Shown here piece after piece: positions 26,977 through 35,786 of a DNA stretch of 64,000 nucleotides. Below the pieces are notes generated by a model. That model was not told the origin of the DNA, searched no databases, and worked only from the letters and a program-made list of their open reading frames with translations. Where the stretch lies: assembly GCF_006152145.1 (NCBI RefSeq), contig NZ_VDFV01000006.1, positions 1 through 64,000 on the forward strand, read 5' to 3'. Numbering within the stretch: the first letter of the stretch is position 1; every line of letters starts with the position of its first letter. The stretch is from Rubellimicrobium roseum (GTDB taxonomy: Bacteria; Pseudomonadota; Alphaproteobacteria; Rhodobacterales; Rhodobacteraceae). Position numbers and translations under genes: made by a program.

Positions 26977-27945
26977 ATGACTTTCAAGGCCCTCACGGGT
27001 GCCGCGGCCGCGGCACTCCTTTCCACCACTGCCGCCTATGCCCAGGAGAGCTGCGTTGTAGGCATCTCCATGTACACGTTGGGGGCGCCCTACTTCGCCG
27101 CGCAGGAAGCGACGGCGCGCGAGACCGCCGAGGCGGCCGGCTGCGAGGTCCGCTCGGCCGACGGCCAGAACGACATGGTCAAGCAGATCGCCGACATCGA
27201 GGACATGGTCGCCTCGGGCGTGAACGTACTGATCGTCAACCCGCGCGATGCGCAGGGTCTGATTCCGGCCGTCAACGCGGCTTCGGCAGCCGGCGTGCAT
27301 GTCGTTGCCATCGACTCCACGCTGGACCCCTCGGCAGAGTTCATCACGCAGATCCAGTCCTCCAACAGCGCCAATGGGCAACTCGTGGGCGAATGGCTGG
27401 CGCAGGAACTGGGTGGCGAGCCTGCCCGGATTGCGCTGCTCTCGGGCTCGCAGGGCAACCTCGTCGGACGTGAGCGTCGCCTGGGCGTGCTGTCGGGCCT
27501 TATGGACGCGATGCTCACCAATCAGGGCCACGCGGAAATCCATGTTCTGGGCCAAGGTTGGGGCAACTGGTCGACCGAGGGCGGGCTGGCCGCGATGGAG
27601 GATCTTCTCACCGCGCATCCCGACATCAACGTCGTACTGGGCGAGAACGACTCCATGGTGCTGGGCGCCCGGCAGGCGCTGGAAGCCGCAGGTCGTCTCG
27701 ACGAGGTCATCCTTGTCGCCGCCGCTGACGGCCAGAAGGAAGCCTACGAGTTGATCCAGGCCGGCGAATACGGCGCCACCGGGCTAAACAACCCGAATGA
27801 GATCGCCCGCCGCGCGGTCGAGACCGGCCTTCAGGCGCTCAACGGCGAACTGCCCGAGGATACGCCCAAGCTGATCTACACCGATCCCGCCGTGATCACC
27901 CAAGAGAACGTCGCCGACTACTTCGATCCCGAATCGCTGTTCTGA
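26977..27945 (+). CDS. Periplasmic sugar-binding protein (importer 2)
   Basis: A 322-residue secreted protein of the ribose-binding fold. The Sec signal peptide ends near AYA|QES (residue 22); the mature N-terminus CVVGISMYTLGAPYFAAQEATARE is the usual first strand and helix. The hinge and binding regions include NVLIVNPRDAQGLIPAV and VVLGENDSMVLGARQAL. ATG 26977 follows GGAGGATGTAGA; an in-frame ATG 63 nt upstream lacks a ribosome site. It is the first gene of the rightward operon whose later genes encode a kinase, several dehydrogenases and possibly a diol dehydratase. Confidence 0.88.
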   Translation: MTFKALTGAAAAALLSTTAAYAQESCVVGISMYTLGAPYFAAQEATARETAEAAGCEVRSADGQNDMVKQIADIEDMVASGVNVLIVNPRDAQGLIPAVNAASAAGVHVVAIDSTLDPSAEFITQIQSSNSANGQLVGEWLAQELGGEPARIALLSGSQGNLVGRERRLGVLSGLMDAMLTNQGHAEIHVLGQGWGNWSTEGGLAAMEDLLTAHPDINVVLGENDSMVLGARQALEAAGRLDEVILVAAADGQKEAYELIQAGEYGATGLNNPNEIARRAVETGLQALNGELPEDTPKLIYTDPAVITQENVADYFDPESLF

Positions 27946-27955
27946 TCCGGTTCGG

Positions 27956-27977
27956 TGGCCGTCCTTCGGGGCGGCCA
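27956..27977 (+). other. Intercistronic hairpin with a UUCG loop after the binding-protein gene
   Basis: TGGCCGTCC (27956-27964) pairs with GGGCGGCCA (27969-27977) through nine pairs, one of them a T-G wobble, around the very stable tetraloop TTCG. It starts 10 nt after the binding-protein stop and 27 nt before the ATPase start. A short AATTTTC follows, too weak for a normal terminator. The probable effect is 3'-end protection of the binding-protein message, or partial termination. Confidence 0.6.
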
Positions 27978-28004
27978 ATTTTCAAGTCTCAAGGAGGAGC
28001 GCCG

Positions 28005-29504
28005 ATGACCCCCCTGGTCGCCCTGCGCGGCATCGGCAAGTCGTTTGCAGGCATTCACGCGCTGTCGGGGGTCGATTTCGACGTCCATGCCGGCGAGGTC
28101 CATGCGATGGTCGGCGAAAACGGCGCCGGCAAGTCCACCCTGATGCGCGTCATGGGGGGGGAGCTCCGCCCCGATGCCGGCCATGTCGAGATCAACGGCG
28201 AGACGGCGCGACTCAGCGGCCCGACCGACGCGATCCGGCGCGGCATCAGCATCATCCACCAGGAAATGGCTCTCGCCCCGCATCTGTCGGTGGCCGAGAA
28301 CATCTTCCTGGGCGAGCTACCGGCCCGCATCGGCTGGACCCAGCTTAATGCCCGTGCGCGCGAGCTGATCCAACGGCTTGGCTTCGACATTTCTCCCCGG
28401 GCCACGGTGTCCGACCTTTCGGTCGCTCACCAGCAGGTGGTCGAGATCGCCAAGGCCCTGTCCCGCAAGGCGCGGGTCATCGTCTTCGACGAGCCTACTG
28501 CCGTTCTGTCCATGGGCGACGCCAAGCGCCTGCTCAACATCATCCGCGGCCTTCGCAACGAGGGGGTGGGCATTGTTTACATCTCGCACCGCCTCGACGA
28601 GATCTATGCCATCGCCGACCGAATTTCGGTGCTGAAGGACGGCCGCAACGTGGATACGGTAACGCCGGACGCCGTGCCCGTCGATCAGCTCATCCGCATG
28701 ATGGTTGGCCGCCCGCTTAGCCAACTCTTCGGAACCAAGCCGGAGACCGTTATTGGCGAAGAGCTGCTGCGGGTCGAGCACCTAACGCTCCCGAACTTCG
28801 TCCGGGACGTGTCCTTCTCCCTCCGTCGGGGCGAGGTCGTGGGCCTCGGGGGGCTGGTCGGCTCCGGCCGGACCGAGGTTGCCCGTGCAATCTTCGGCGC
28901 AGATCCTATTGCCGCGGGACGGATCACCTATAAGGGCGAGGCCTTCCGGCCAAGGTCGCCCAAGCAGGCGGTCCGCCAAGGGGTGGCGCTGGTTCCTGAG
29001 GACCGCAAGGGACAGGGCGTCGTCCTCGACATGGCGATCCGCAAGAATGCCACCATGGCGAACACCGCCCCGGTCACCCGCCTGGGTTTCTTTTCGGGCG
29101 CCAAGGAGCGAGGTGTGGTGCGGGGCCTGATCGAGGACCTTCGCATCAAACTGGGCGACATGGGTGACCCAGTTTCCTCCCTTTCAGGAGGGAACCAGCA
29201 GAAGGTCGTGCTAGCCAAGTGGTTCCACACGGGCAGCGACGTGGTCATCTTGGACGAGCCCACGCGCGGCGTCGACGTGGGCGCCAAAACGGAAATCTAC
29301 TCGCTAATTCACCGCATGGCGGCCGAGGGGAAGGCGGTTCTCGTCATCTCCTCCGAGCATGCCGAGTTGTTCGGCCTTTGCGACCGGGTTCTGGTCATGG
29401 GCGAGGGACGGCTGCGCGGCGAGCTCGCGCCCGAAGATTACACTGAAGAAAAGCTGCTGACGCTCTCGATAAAGGGCGGAGCCGAGGAGAGGGTATTGGC
29501 ATGA
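28005..29504 (+). CDS. Sugar ABC importer ATPase with two nucleotide-binding domains (importer 2)
   Basis: 499 residues in two ABC domains. Domain 1 has Walker A GENGAGKST, a relaxed signature LSVAHQQVVEI and Walker B IVFDEPTAVL. Domain 2 has the degenerate P-loop GLVGSGRTEVAR, signature LSGGNQQKVVL and a normal Walker B VVILDEPTRGVD. Of the three importers, this one has the most standard second domain. AAGGAGGAG precedes the ATG. The stop overlaps the permease start (ATGA), indicating coupled translation. Confidence 0.9.
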   Translation: MTPLVALRGIGKSFAGIHALSGVDFDVHAGEVHAMVGENGAGKSTLMRVMGGELRPDAGHVEINGETARLSGPTDAIRRGISIIHQEMALAPHLSVAENIFLGELPARIGWTQLNARARELIQRLGFDISPRATVSDLSVAHQQVVEIAKALSRKARVIVFDEPTAVLSMGDAKRLLNIIRGLRNEGVGIVYISHRLDEIYAIADRISVLKDGRNVDTVTPDAVPVDQLIRMMVGRPLSQLFGTKPETVIGEELLRVEHLTLPNFVRDVSFSLRRGEVVGLGGLVGSGRTEVARAIFGADPIAAGRITYKGEAFRPRSPKQAVRQGVALVPEDRKGQGVVLDMAIRKNATMANTAPVTRLGFFSGAKERGVVRGLIEDLRIKLGDMGDPVSSLSGGNQQKVVLAKWFHTGSDVVILDEPTRGVDVGAKTEIYSLIHRMAAEGKAVLVISSEHAELFGLCDRVLVMGEGRLRGELAPEDYTEEKLLTLSIKGGAEERVLA

Positions 29505-30511
29505 CATCGAACACGGCAGGTTTCGGTGAGCCGGCAGCAAGCGAGGCAGAGGCTCCGCGGCGCCGGCGAACGTCTTTCGGGAAGCTGTTCCGGCAGTTCG
29601 GGACCTTTGTCATCTTCCTGATCCTTCTCGGTCTAGCCTCGCTGCAGTCGGATGCCTTCCTGACCGAGCGGAACGTGATGAACATCCTCCGCCAGCACGC
29701 CGGCACGGGGATCATGGCCGTGGGGATGCTGTATGTGATCCTCACGCGCGGCATCGATCTTTCAGTGGGCTCGATCGCGGCGCTAGGGGCGGTCACAACA
29801 GCGATCCTGGTGCAGGATTGGCCCCTCTGGGCCGCTCTGGCCATGGTCATCGGCATCGGCGGCGCGTGCGGGGCGGTGTCGGGCTTCCTGGTCGCCTTCC
29901 TGCGCCTGCCGGCCTTCGTCGTGACGTTAGCCATGATGACCGCGGCCCGGGGAATGGCGCTTATCCTGTCGAACGGCCAGCCCATCATGCTGGGCGAGCC
30001 GGGTGCATCTCTGTCGACCTTTGGCACGTCCTTCGCCCTAGGCGTTCCGGCGCCGGCGCTCCTGATGTTCGCGGTCTTCGTGATTGCCTTGATCGTGCTG
30101 AATTTTTCGCGTTTCGGTCGGCTGGTGAAGGCCATCGGATCGAACGAAGAGGCCGTGCGCCTGTCGGGCATTTCGGTTGGCTGGTACGTCATGTCCGTGT
30201 ATGTCATCTCCGGTGCTCTGGCCGCCATTGCCGGCGTCGTGGTGACCTCCCGCTCGGGCGTCGGTTCGGCAAGCGTGGGCGAAGGGGCCGAGCTCGATGT
30301 GATTGCAGCCGTGGTGATCGGCGGGGCCAGCCTGATGGGCGGGCAGGGGGGCGTGATCAACACGTTCCTAGGTGTCCTGATCCTCGGCATCATCGGCAAC
30401 ATCATGAATCTCGCGGGCGTCCCTGGCTACCACCAGCAGGTCTATCTGGGCGCCATCATTGTGGTGGCCGTGGTTCTCCAGCACGCCAGCCAAATTCTTC
30501 GCCGGCGCTGA
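29501..30511 (+). CDS. Sugar ABC importer permease (importer 2)
   Basis: A 336-residue RbsC-type permease with a basic, disordered-looking N-terminal tail (about residues 1-35) and then eight or more membrane helices. Motifs are ILTRGIDLSVGSIAALGAV, GFLVAFLRLPAFVVTLAMMTAARG and AAVVIGGASLMGGQGG. There is only one permease gene in this operon, so the channel is probably a homodimer, unlike importers 1 and 3. It overlaps both neighbours (ATGA before, TGATG after). Confidence 0.9.
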   Translation: MTSNTAGFGEPAASEAEAPRRRRTSFGKLFRQFGTFVIFLILLGLASLQSDAFLTERNVMNILRQHAGTGIMAVGMLYVILTRGIDLSVGSIAALGAVTTAILVQDWPLWAALAMVIGIGGACGAVSGFLVAFLRLPAFVVTLAMMTAARGMALILSNGQPIMLGEPGASLSTFGTSFALGVPAPALLMFAVFVIALIVLNFSRFGRLVKAIGSNEEAVRLSGISVGWYVMSVYVISGALAAIAGVVVTSRSGVGSASVGEGAELDVIAAVVIGGASLMGGQGGVINTFLGVLILGIIGNIMNLAGVPGYHQQVYLGAIIVVAVVLQHASQILRRR

Positions 30512-32016
30512 TGGACTGCACGATCGCGCTCGACATCGGCACGGGATCCACCCGCGCCGCCGCAATGTCGCCGGACGGGCGGGTCCTGACGGTTGCCGCC
30601 CAGGCCTACGATCAGATCGTGCCGACCTACGGATGGTCTGAGCAACGACCGGCGGATTGGTGGGCATCCGCTTGTGCCGCCCTCCGGCAGGTCACTGCGC
30701 AGGCCAGGGCCGAAGGCTGGTGCATCCAAGCCGTCGCGGCCTGCGGGCAGATGCACGGCACCGTCCTAGTCGACGCAGAGGGCTGCCCGACCCGGGATAC
30801 GGCGCCTCTGTGGAACGACAAGCGCACGCTCGACCACGTGCGCCGGTTCGAGGCCGAGGAGCGGCTTTCGGACTGGCTGCCCATCACCGCGAACCCACCC
30901 ACCCCGGCTTGGCCGGCCTTCAAGCTGCAGTGGCTGCGCGACTACGACCCCGAGGCCTGGGCCCGCACGACCCATGTGCTCATGCCTAAGGACTATGTGA
31001 ACCTGTGCCTGACGGGCGAACGGGCGATGGACTGGACTGACGCTGCCTGTTCCTTCCTGATGGACGCCGCGACAGGCGAATGGTCGCAGAAGGTGCTCGA
31101 CCGGCTGGGTCTCGACCGCGAGAAGCTCGCGCCGATCCGGCTGCCCATCGAGATACTTGGAGCGGTGACGGCCGAGGCCGCAGAAGCAACGGGCCTTGCG
31201 CGGGGCACACCTGTCCTCGTCGGCGGAGCGGACTATCCCGTCGCCCTGCTGGGCTCGGGCGTCTGCCGGCCCGGCATGGCATCCGAGGTGGCAGGGACGT
31301 CCTGCATCGTGACCCTGATTGCGAACGCCCCGGTCCTCGACCCCGAGATCAGCAACGTGGGCACGCCCGAAGGGAACTGGGGCGCCTTCGTGCTCCTAGA
31401 GTCAGGTGGGGATGCCGCCCGCTGGGCGCGGCGCGCCTTTCACGGCAACGAACTCGGCTATGCAGAAATCGTTGCGATGGCCGAGACGGCGCCGCCTGGC
31501 GCCGATGCGCTCTTCTTCCTGCCCTATCTATCGGGCGAGCGGCTTGGCGCGCATCGCAACAGCCGGGCGCAATTCTTCGGCTTGGCGGCAGGACATACGC
31601 TGTCGCACATGCATCGCGCGGTCCTTGAGGGTGTCGGGTTCGCCGTTAACCGCCACCTGCGAGTCATGGAGAACGCCACTGGAACCCGCCCGGACGTCTT
31701 GATCGCCAGCGGGGGTGGAGCCAAGGCAGACCTCTGGCTGCGCATCAAGGCAGCGATCTACAACCGTCCGATTCTGATCCCAGAGGAGCCCGAATGCGGA
31801 CTCGTGGGCTGCGCCGCGCTGTGCGCGGTCGCGCTGGGTGAGGCAGCCGACCTGCCGCAAGCGGTTTCGCGCACCGTCCGGCACGGCCGGGAGGTCGTGC
31901 CTGATCCCGCCTGGGCCGACCGCTACGCTGTGATGCAGCCCGTGTTCGACAAGCTCTACCTGCAGTCGCAGGCCCTTTACGACGATCTCGATCATCTGAC
32001 CGGAAACACCTTATGA
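30511..32016 (+). CDS. FGGY-family carbohydrate kinase (xylulokinase-like, importer 2 operon)
   Basis: A 501-residue FGGY kinase. The first phosphate loop is ALDIGTGSTRAAAM, then CGQMHGTVLVD, PLWNDKRT (substrate region), TPVLVGGADYPVALLGSG and the C-terminal ATP site LIASGGGAKADLWLRIKA. The CGQMHG and WND segments resemble xylulokinase, so a pentulose or related ketose is likely. ATG 30511 shares its A with the permease stop. Phosphorylation straight after import fits a HexR- or isomerase-linked phosphosugar pathway. Confidence 0.85.
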   Translation: MDCTIALDIGTGSTRAAAMSPDGRVLTVAAQAYDQIVPTYGWSEQRPADWWASACAALRQVTAQARAEGWCIQAVAACGQMHGTVLVDAEGCPTRDTAPLWNDKRTLDHVRRFEAEERLSDWLPITANPPTPAWPAFKLQWLRDYDPEAWARTTHVLMPKDYVNLCLTGERAMDWTDAACSFLMDAATGEWSQKVLDRLGLDREKLAPIRLPIEILGAVTAEAAEATGLARGTPVLVGGADYPVALLGSGVCRPGMASEVAGTSCIVTLIANAPVLDPEISNVGTPEGNWGAFVLLESGGDAARWARRAFHGNELGYAEIVAMAETAPPGADALFFLPYLSGERLGAHRNSRAQFFGLAAGHTLSHMHRAVLEGVGFAVNRHLRVMENATGTRPDVLIASGGGAKADLWLRIKAAIYNRPILIPEEPECGLVGCAALCAVALGEAADLPQAVSRTVRHGREVVPDPAWADRYAVMQPVFDKLYLQSQALYDDLDHLTGNTL

Positions 32017-32780
32017 CGCCTTATCTCGACCGCTTTCGCCTGACTGGACGGACCGCGCTGGTGACCGGGGGCGCCCGTGGCATCGGCTTCGCGACCTGCG
32101 AAGCCCTTGCGCAGGCCGGCGCACGCGTAATCCTAACCGACCGGGACGAGGCGGCGGCCCAGGATGCCGCCGAGAGCATCAAGGGCCAGGGCCACGACGT
32201 GGTGGCAGACCGGCTCGAAGTGACTAGCTCCGCCGAGGTCCATGCGCTGGCCGACAGGCATCCCGAGGTCGACATCCTCGTCAACAACGCGGGCATTGCG
32301 CGCTCCAACATCCCGGCGGAGCGTATGACGGACGACGAATGGCTATCCGTCGTCGACATCAATCTGAACGGTCTCTACTGGTGCTGTCGCTCCTTCGGCG
32401 GACGGATGCTCGATCGCCAAGCAGGCACCATCGTCAACGTGGGCAGCATGTCAGGCTTCATCGTCAACCGCCCGCAGGAGCAAGCGCAGTACAACGCTTC
32501 CAAGGCAGCGGTCCACCAGCTGACGCGCAGTTTGGCTGCCGAATGGGCCCCGCGCGGGGTGCGCGTCAATGCCGTCGCGCCCACGTACATTGAGACCGCG
32601 ATGAATTCCTACGTCTACGAGGACGAGAACCTCATGCGGCACTGGATCGGCGGCACGCCCCAGGGCCGGATGGGACGGCCCGACGAAGTGGCGGCGGTCA
32701 TTCTTTTTCTTGCGTCAGACGCAGCGAGCCTGATGACCGGCTCGATTGTTCTGGCCGATGGAGGCTACACATGCTGGTGA
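32013..32780 (+). CDS. Short-chain dehydrogenase/reductase
   Basis: A 255-residue classical SDR. Cofactor motif TGGARGIG is near residue 18, NNAG near residue 90, and the catalytic Ser-Tyr-Lys set is in NVGSMSG and QYNASKAAV. The C-terminal SDAASLMTGSIVLADGGYTCW is typical. It probably oxidises a hydroxyl of the sugar or polyol, with NAD or NADP not distinguishable with certainty (Asp after the second strand, LTDRDE, favours NAD). It overlaps the kinase stop by 4 nt and the next gene by 10 nt. Confidence 0.85.
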   Translation: MTPYLDRFRLTGRTALVTGGARGIGFATCEALAQAGARVILTDRDEAAAQDAAESIKGQGHDVVADRLEVTSSAEVHALADRHPEVDILVNNAGIARSNIPAERMTDDEWLSVVDINLNGLYWCCRSFGGRMLDRQAGTIVNVGSMSGFIVNRPQEQAQYNASKAAVHQLTRSLAAEWAPRGVRVNAVAPTYIETAMNSYVYEDENLMRHWIGGTPQGRMGRPDEVAAVILFLASDAASLMTGSIVLADGGYTCW

Positions 32781-33850
32781 CACCGATCCGTCCCCGCGGG
32801 GCCCGCTTTCCCGGGCGCTATATCCAAGCCCCGGGCCTCATTGCCCGTCTGGGGCAGGAGGCCGCTCCGCTCGGAACCCGGGCTCTGGCCATCCTCGATG
32901 GCCGCCTGGCCGACCAGCTGGAAACGATGGTCCAGGATGGTGCGGGTCCGATCGGGATCACGACCTTGAGTCATGGAGGCGAGTGCTCGGAAACCGAGAT
33001 CGAGCGTGGCGTCGCGGCCGGCCAGACAGCTGGCGCCGATCTCGTGATCGGGGTGGGCGGTGGCAAGACGCTGGACACGGCCAAGGCGGTGGCCCACCAG
33101 CTCGGCGCGGCCACCGTTATCGTTCCGACCATCGCTGCCTCAGACGCGCCTTGCTCTGCGCTCGCGGTGGTCTACCGCGAGGACGGCACGGTCGCCTACG
33201 ACCTGTTCCTGCCCCGCAACCCCGACCTCGTTCTGGTCGACACGGCCATTATCGCCCAGGCGCCGGCGCGCTTCCTGGCGGCGGGGATCGGCGACGCTCT
33301 GGCAACCTATTACGAGGCGGAAAGCTCCCGCCGGGCGAGTGCGCCCAACTGCTGGGGGACGCTCGGCGCCTCGGTCGCGTTCCGCATTGCGGAGGCCTGT
33401 CGCGATACAATCTTCGAATACGGCCCTCACGCCTTGGAAGAGTGCGATGCCGGAACTCCGGGCGAGGCTCTCGAGAAGGTAGTCGAGGCCAACATCCTGC
33501 TTTCAGGCGCGGGCTTCGAGTCGGGCGGCGTCGCAGCCGCTCATGCGATCCATCACGGCCTTTGCGAACTTCACGACGTTCACGATCACCTTCATGGCGA
33601 GAAGGTCGCGATCGGGGTGCTGGCCAGCCTGTTGATCCATGGGGACCGGGCGGAGTTCGAGAGGGTTCGCGCATTCTGCAAAGCCGTGCGACTGCCCATC
33701 CAGCTTGCCGACATAGGCATTCAGGACCCCACGGACGAAAAGCTCCGCATCGTCGCCGAGCGTGCCTGTCGCCCCGGCGAAATCATGCACAACGAGCCGA
33801 TCACCGTAACCCCGGACATGGTCGTGGCCGCACTGAAGGAATTGCGCTGA
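32771..33850 (+). CDS. gldA: Glycerol-dehydrogenase-like iron/zinc polyol dehydrogenase
   Basis: 359 residues of the GldA family (metal-dependent NAD polyol dehydrogenases). The NAD-binding GVGGGKTLDTAKAVA is at residues 94-108; metal ligands are Asp175 in GIGDALATYYEAE, His258 in AAHAIHHG and His275 in HLHGEKVA. GldA enzymes oxidise glycerol, 1,2-propanediol or similar vicinal diols. In the same region as a diol dehydratase, it could act on a diol product or substrate. It overlaps the preceding SDR gene and the following one by a few bases. Confidence 0.88.
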   Translation: MLVTPIRPRGARFPGRYIQAPGLIARLGQEAAPLGTRALAILDGRLADQLETMVQDGAGPIGITTLSHGGECSETEIERGVAAGQTAGADLVIGVGGGKTLDTAKAVAHQLGAATVIVPTIAASDAPCSALAVVYREDGTVAYDLFLPRNPDLVLVDTAIIAQAPARFLAAGIGDALATYYEAESSRRASAPNCWGTLGASVAFRIAEACRDTIFEYGPHALEECDAGTPGEALEKVVEANILLSGAGFESGGVAAAHAIHHGLCELHDVHDHLHGEKVAIGVLASLLIHGDRAEFERVRAFCKAVRLPIQLADIGIQDPTDEKLRIVAERACRPGEIMHNEPITVTPDMVVAALKELR

Positions 33851-34587
33851 TGGACACGTTTCGGCCTGATCTGTTTACCGGAAAGCATGTTGTGGTCGCT
33901 GGAGCAACGAGCGGCATTGGACTAGCGATTGCGCAGGGCTTTGCGGCGCATGGCGCAAGCGTGACGGGGCTCGGGAGCTCGGCAGCCAAGCTCGCCACGC
34001 TGGCGGCGGAGGGGATTGTCTTCCGCCAGTTGGAACTGCGGGACAGTGACGCCGTCAAGGCCTTCTGTTCCGGCGTATCCCGCGCAGATATCGTGATCAA
34101 CGCTGCTGGCATCGCGAGGCCCGAGGCGGAGTGGGACGAGGCCGGATTCCTCGACGTGATGGAAGTCAACCTCAATGCGGCGATGCGGCTGTCCTATGGC
34201 CTTTATCCTCGTCTGGCTGAAGTGAAAGGCTCCATTGTCAATGTAGCCTCGATGCTGAGTTTTCTTGCTGATGCCTCCGTGCCGGCCTACGGGACCTCCA
34301 AGACAGGAATCCTTGGGCTTACCCGGGCTTGCGCCCACCGCTGGGGACGGGAAGGGATCCGCGTCAACGCTATCGCCCCGGGCTACCACCGGACCGACAT
34401 GACGCGGCCGATCTGGTCCAACCCTGCGGGGGCGGCGGCCGTCGAGGCGCGGACCGCGCTTGGCCGCTGGGGGGCGGCTGAGGATCTGGTCGGCGCAACG
34501 CTGTTCCTGTGCTCGCCGGCTGCCGCCTATGTCACCGGCGTCTGCTTGGAGGTGGATGGAGGTTTCGTCAGCGGCAATCCTCTCTGA
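33850..34587 (+). CDS. Short-chain dehydrogenase/reductase (second of the operon)
   Basis: A 245-residue SDR with cofactor loop GATSGIG near residue 18, INAAGIARPE, catalytic Ser in NVASMLSF, and Tyr/Lys in AYGTSKTGI. The early strand is followed by LGSS rather than an acidic residue, which leaves room for NADP. It shares its start with the GldA stop (TGATG), so it is the last gene of a continuous overlapping run from the importer. It is not a close copy of the preceding SDR, so the pathway appears to use several separate oxidation or reduction steps. Confidence 0.85.
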   Translation: MDTFRPDLFTGKHVVVAGATSGIGLAIAQGFAAHGASVTGLGSSAAKLATLAAEGIVFRQLELRDSDAVKAFCSGVSRADIVINAAGIARPEAEWDEAGFLDVMEVNLNAAMRLSYGLYPRLAEVKGSIVNVASMLSFLADASVPAYGTSKTGILGLTRACAHRWGREGIRVNAIAPGYHRTDMTRPIWSNPAGAAAVEARTALGRWGAAEDLVGATLFLCSPAAAYVTGVCLEVDGGFVSGNPL

Positions 34588-34610
34588 GGATGGAACGGCT
34601 CTGATGATGT

Positions 34611-34671
34611 GACGCCCCCCTGCGGCCTCTGTGTGCCAGGGTGGGTTCCTGAACCACCGCTGGGAGGCGTC
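34611..34671. repeat. Imperfect inverted repeat in front of the IS110-like remnant
   Basis: GACGCCCCCCTGCGG (34611-34625) and CCGCTGGGAGGCGTC (34657-34671) are inverted copies matching at 13 of 15 positions. The 31 nt between contain a smaller foldback, GGTGG...CCACC. In RNA this would give a long bulged stem. IS110-family elements encode a structured bridge RNA next to the transposase gene, so this may be the remains of such a region; that is a speculative reading. Confidence 0.4.
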
Positions 34672-34678
34672 GATCCGC

Positions 34679-34789
34679 GAAGTCAGCGTGATCGGGTTGG
34701 ATCTGGCGAAGCATGTGTTTCAGCGTCACGTGGCCAGTCAGATCGGCGGCTTGGCCCTGACCGTCATGAAACTTAGGAGGAGCGGGGTT
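34679..34789 (+). pseudogene. N-terminal remnant of an IS110-family transposase
   Basis: In frame the stretch reads EVSVIGLDLAKHVFQRH and later MKLRRSGV, the start of an IS110-family (DEDD) transposase with its first catalytic Asp in GLDLAK. Nothing else of the roughly 340-residue protein remains. The frame happens to run without a stop into the downstream SDR gene, which would create a false 322-residue fusion if read from 34631. Confidence 0.75.
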
Positions 34790-34831
34790 CCGTGCGCGTC
34801 ACGGAGCCGTCCAAGCCTTTGGGAGAGCTAT

Positions 34832-35599
34832 GTGACCAAGAATTCGATCCATCCCAGCTTGGCCGGCAAGGTCGTCCTGGTGACGGGGGGTGGCAGTGGC
34901 ATCGGCGCAGCTCATGTCGCCGAGTTCTGTGCCCAAGGCGCAACGGTCGGCTTTCTCGACGTGGCGGAGGACGCATCGCGCCAGTTGGTTGAGCAGGTGA
35001 CCGCCGCAGGGCACAAGCCGCCGCGCTTCCTACGCACGGACCTGACCGATGTTGCGGCGCTGCAGGCGGCCATCGCAGCCTTTGCCGCCGAGGCCGGCGC
35101 GGTCGACGTGCTGGTCAACAACGCCGCCCACGACGAGCGCCACGAGCTCGACGCGATCACCCCCGAGTACTTCGAAGAGCGCATCGCGGTGAACCTGCGG
35201 CATCTGGTCTTCGCGATCCAGGCGGTTGCGCCCGGCATGCGGGCCAAGGGCGCGGGCGTGATCGTCAACACCGGCTCGATCAGTTGGCGCGCGGGCTTCG
35301 GGGGCATGCCGCTTTACATGGCGGCCAAGGCCGGCATCGAAGGGCTGACCCGGGCGCTGGCACGCGATCTGGGGCCAGACGGCATCCGGGTGAACTGCAT
35401 CCTGCCCGGCTGGGTGATGACCGAGCGGCAGCTCACGCTCTGGGTGGACGACGCGGCCCGCAAGCTCATCGCGGAGCGGCAGTGCCTTGGCGGCTATGTG
35501 GAGCCCGCGGACATCGCCCGCATGGCGACGTGGCTGGCCTCGGACGACAGCCAAATGATCACCAACCAGACCTTCGTTGTCGACGGCGGATGGATCTGA
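34832..35599 (+). CDS. Short-chain dehydrogenase/reductase (third of the region)
   Basis: A 255-residue SDR with TGGGSGIGAAH near residue 20, Asp in FLDVAED (NAD preference), NNAAHDERHEL, catalytic Ser in NTGSISW and Tyr/Lys in LYMAAKAGI. GTG 34832 is chosen because GGGAGA lies 5 nt upstream and the family N-terminus (LAGKVVLVTGG) follows within a dozen residues; the only upstream ATG-type starts are in the IS110 remnant. The insertion scar separates this gene from the preceding operon, so it may have lost its original promoter. NNAAHDERH and GWVMTERQL resemble sugar (aldose) 1-dehydrogenase SDRs. Confidence 0.8.
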   Translation: MTKNSIHPSLAGKVVLVTGGGSGIGAAHVAEFCAQGATVGFLDVAEDASRQLVEQVTAAGHKPPRFLRTDLTDVAALQAAIAAFAAEAGAVDVLVNNAAHDERHELDAITPEYFEERIAVNLRHLVFAIQAVAPGMRAKGAGVIVNTGSISWRAGFGGMPLYMAAKAGIEGLTRALARDLGPDGIRVNCILPGWVMTERQLTLWVDDAARKLIAERQCLGGYVEPADIARMATWLASDDSQMITNQTFVVDGGWI

Positions 35600-35786
35600 T
35601 CCTTGGCGGGAGGCGTCCGTTCCGTGGCCGCTCTGGCTCTCTTGGGGAGGACCGCGTAGCTCGCCAAACCTTGCTACGTCCTGAGCCCATTCCCGATCAC
35701 GGCAGTGTCGATCAGCTTGCCTTGCCTTCGACGCTTCCCGATGATGGTGGCAGGCTGAGCATCTCGACTGGCTGCAGGAGACTCCG

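Noticed and set aside
29818-30510. N-terminal extension of the importer 2 kinase into the permease gene
   Set aside because: The FGGY phosphate loop begins right after ATG 30511; the upstream reading is an out-of-frame image of the permease.
34631-35599. A 322-residue transposase-SDR fusion protein
   Set aside because: The N-terminal part is an IS110 remnant read through by chance; a GTG with a good ribosome-binding site at 34832 starts a normal 255-residue SDR.
35600-35786. Possible cobalamin riboswitch in front of the B12-dependent dehydratase
   Set aside because: The 187-nt gap shows no B12-box-like conserved segment and is short for a full cobalamin riboswitch; only a weak 6-bp hairpin (CGTAGC/GCTACG) was seen.
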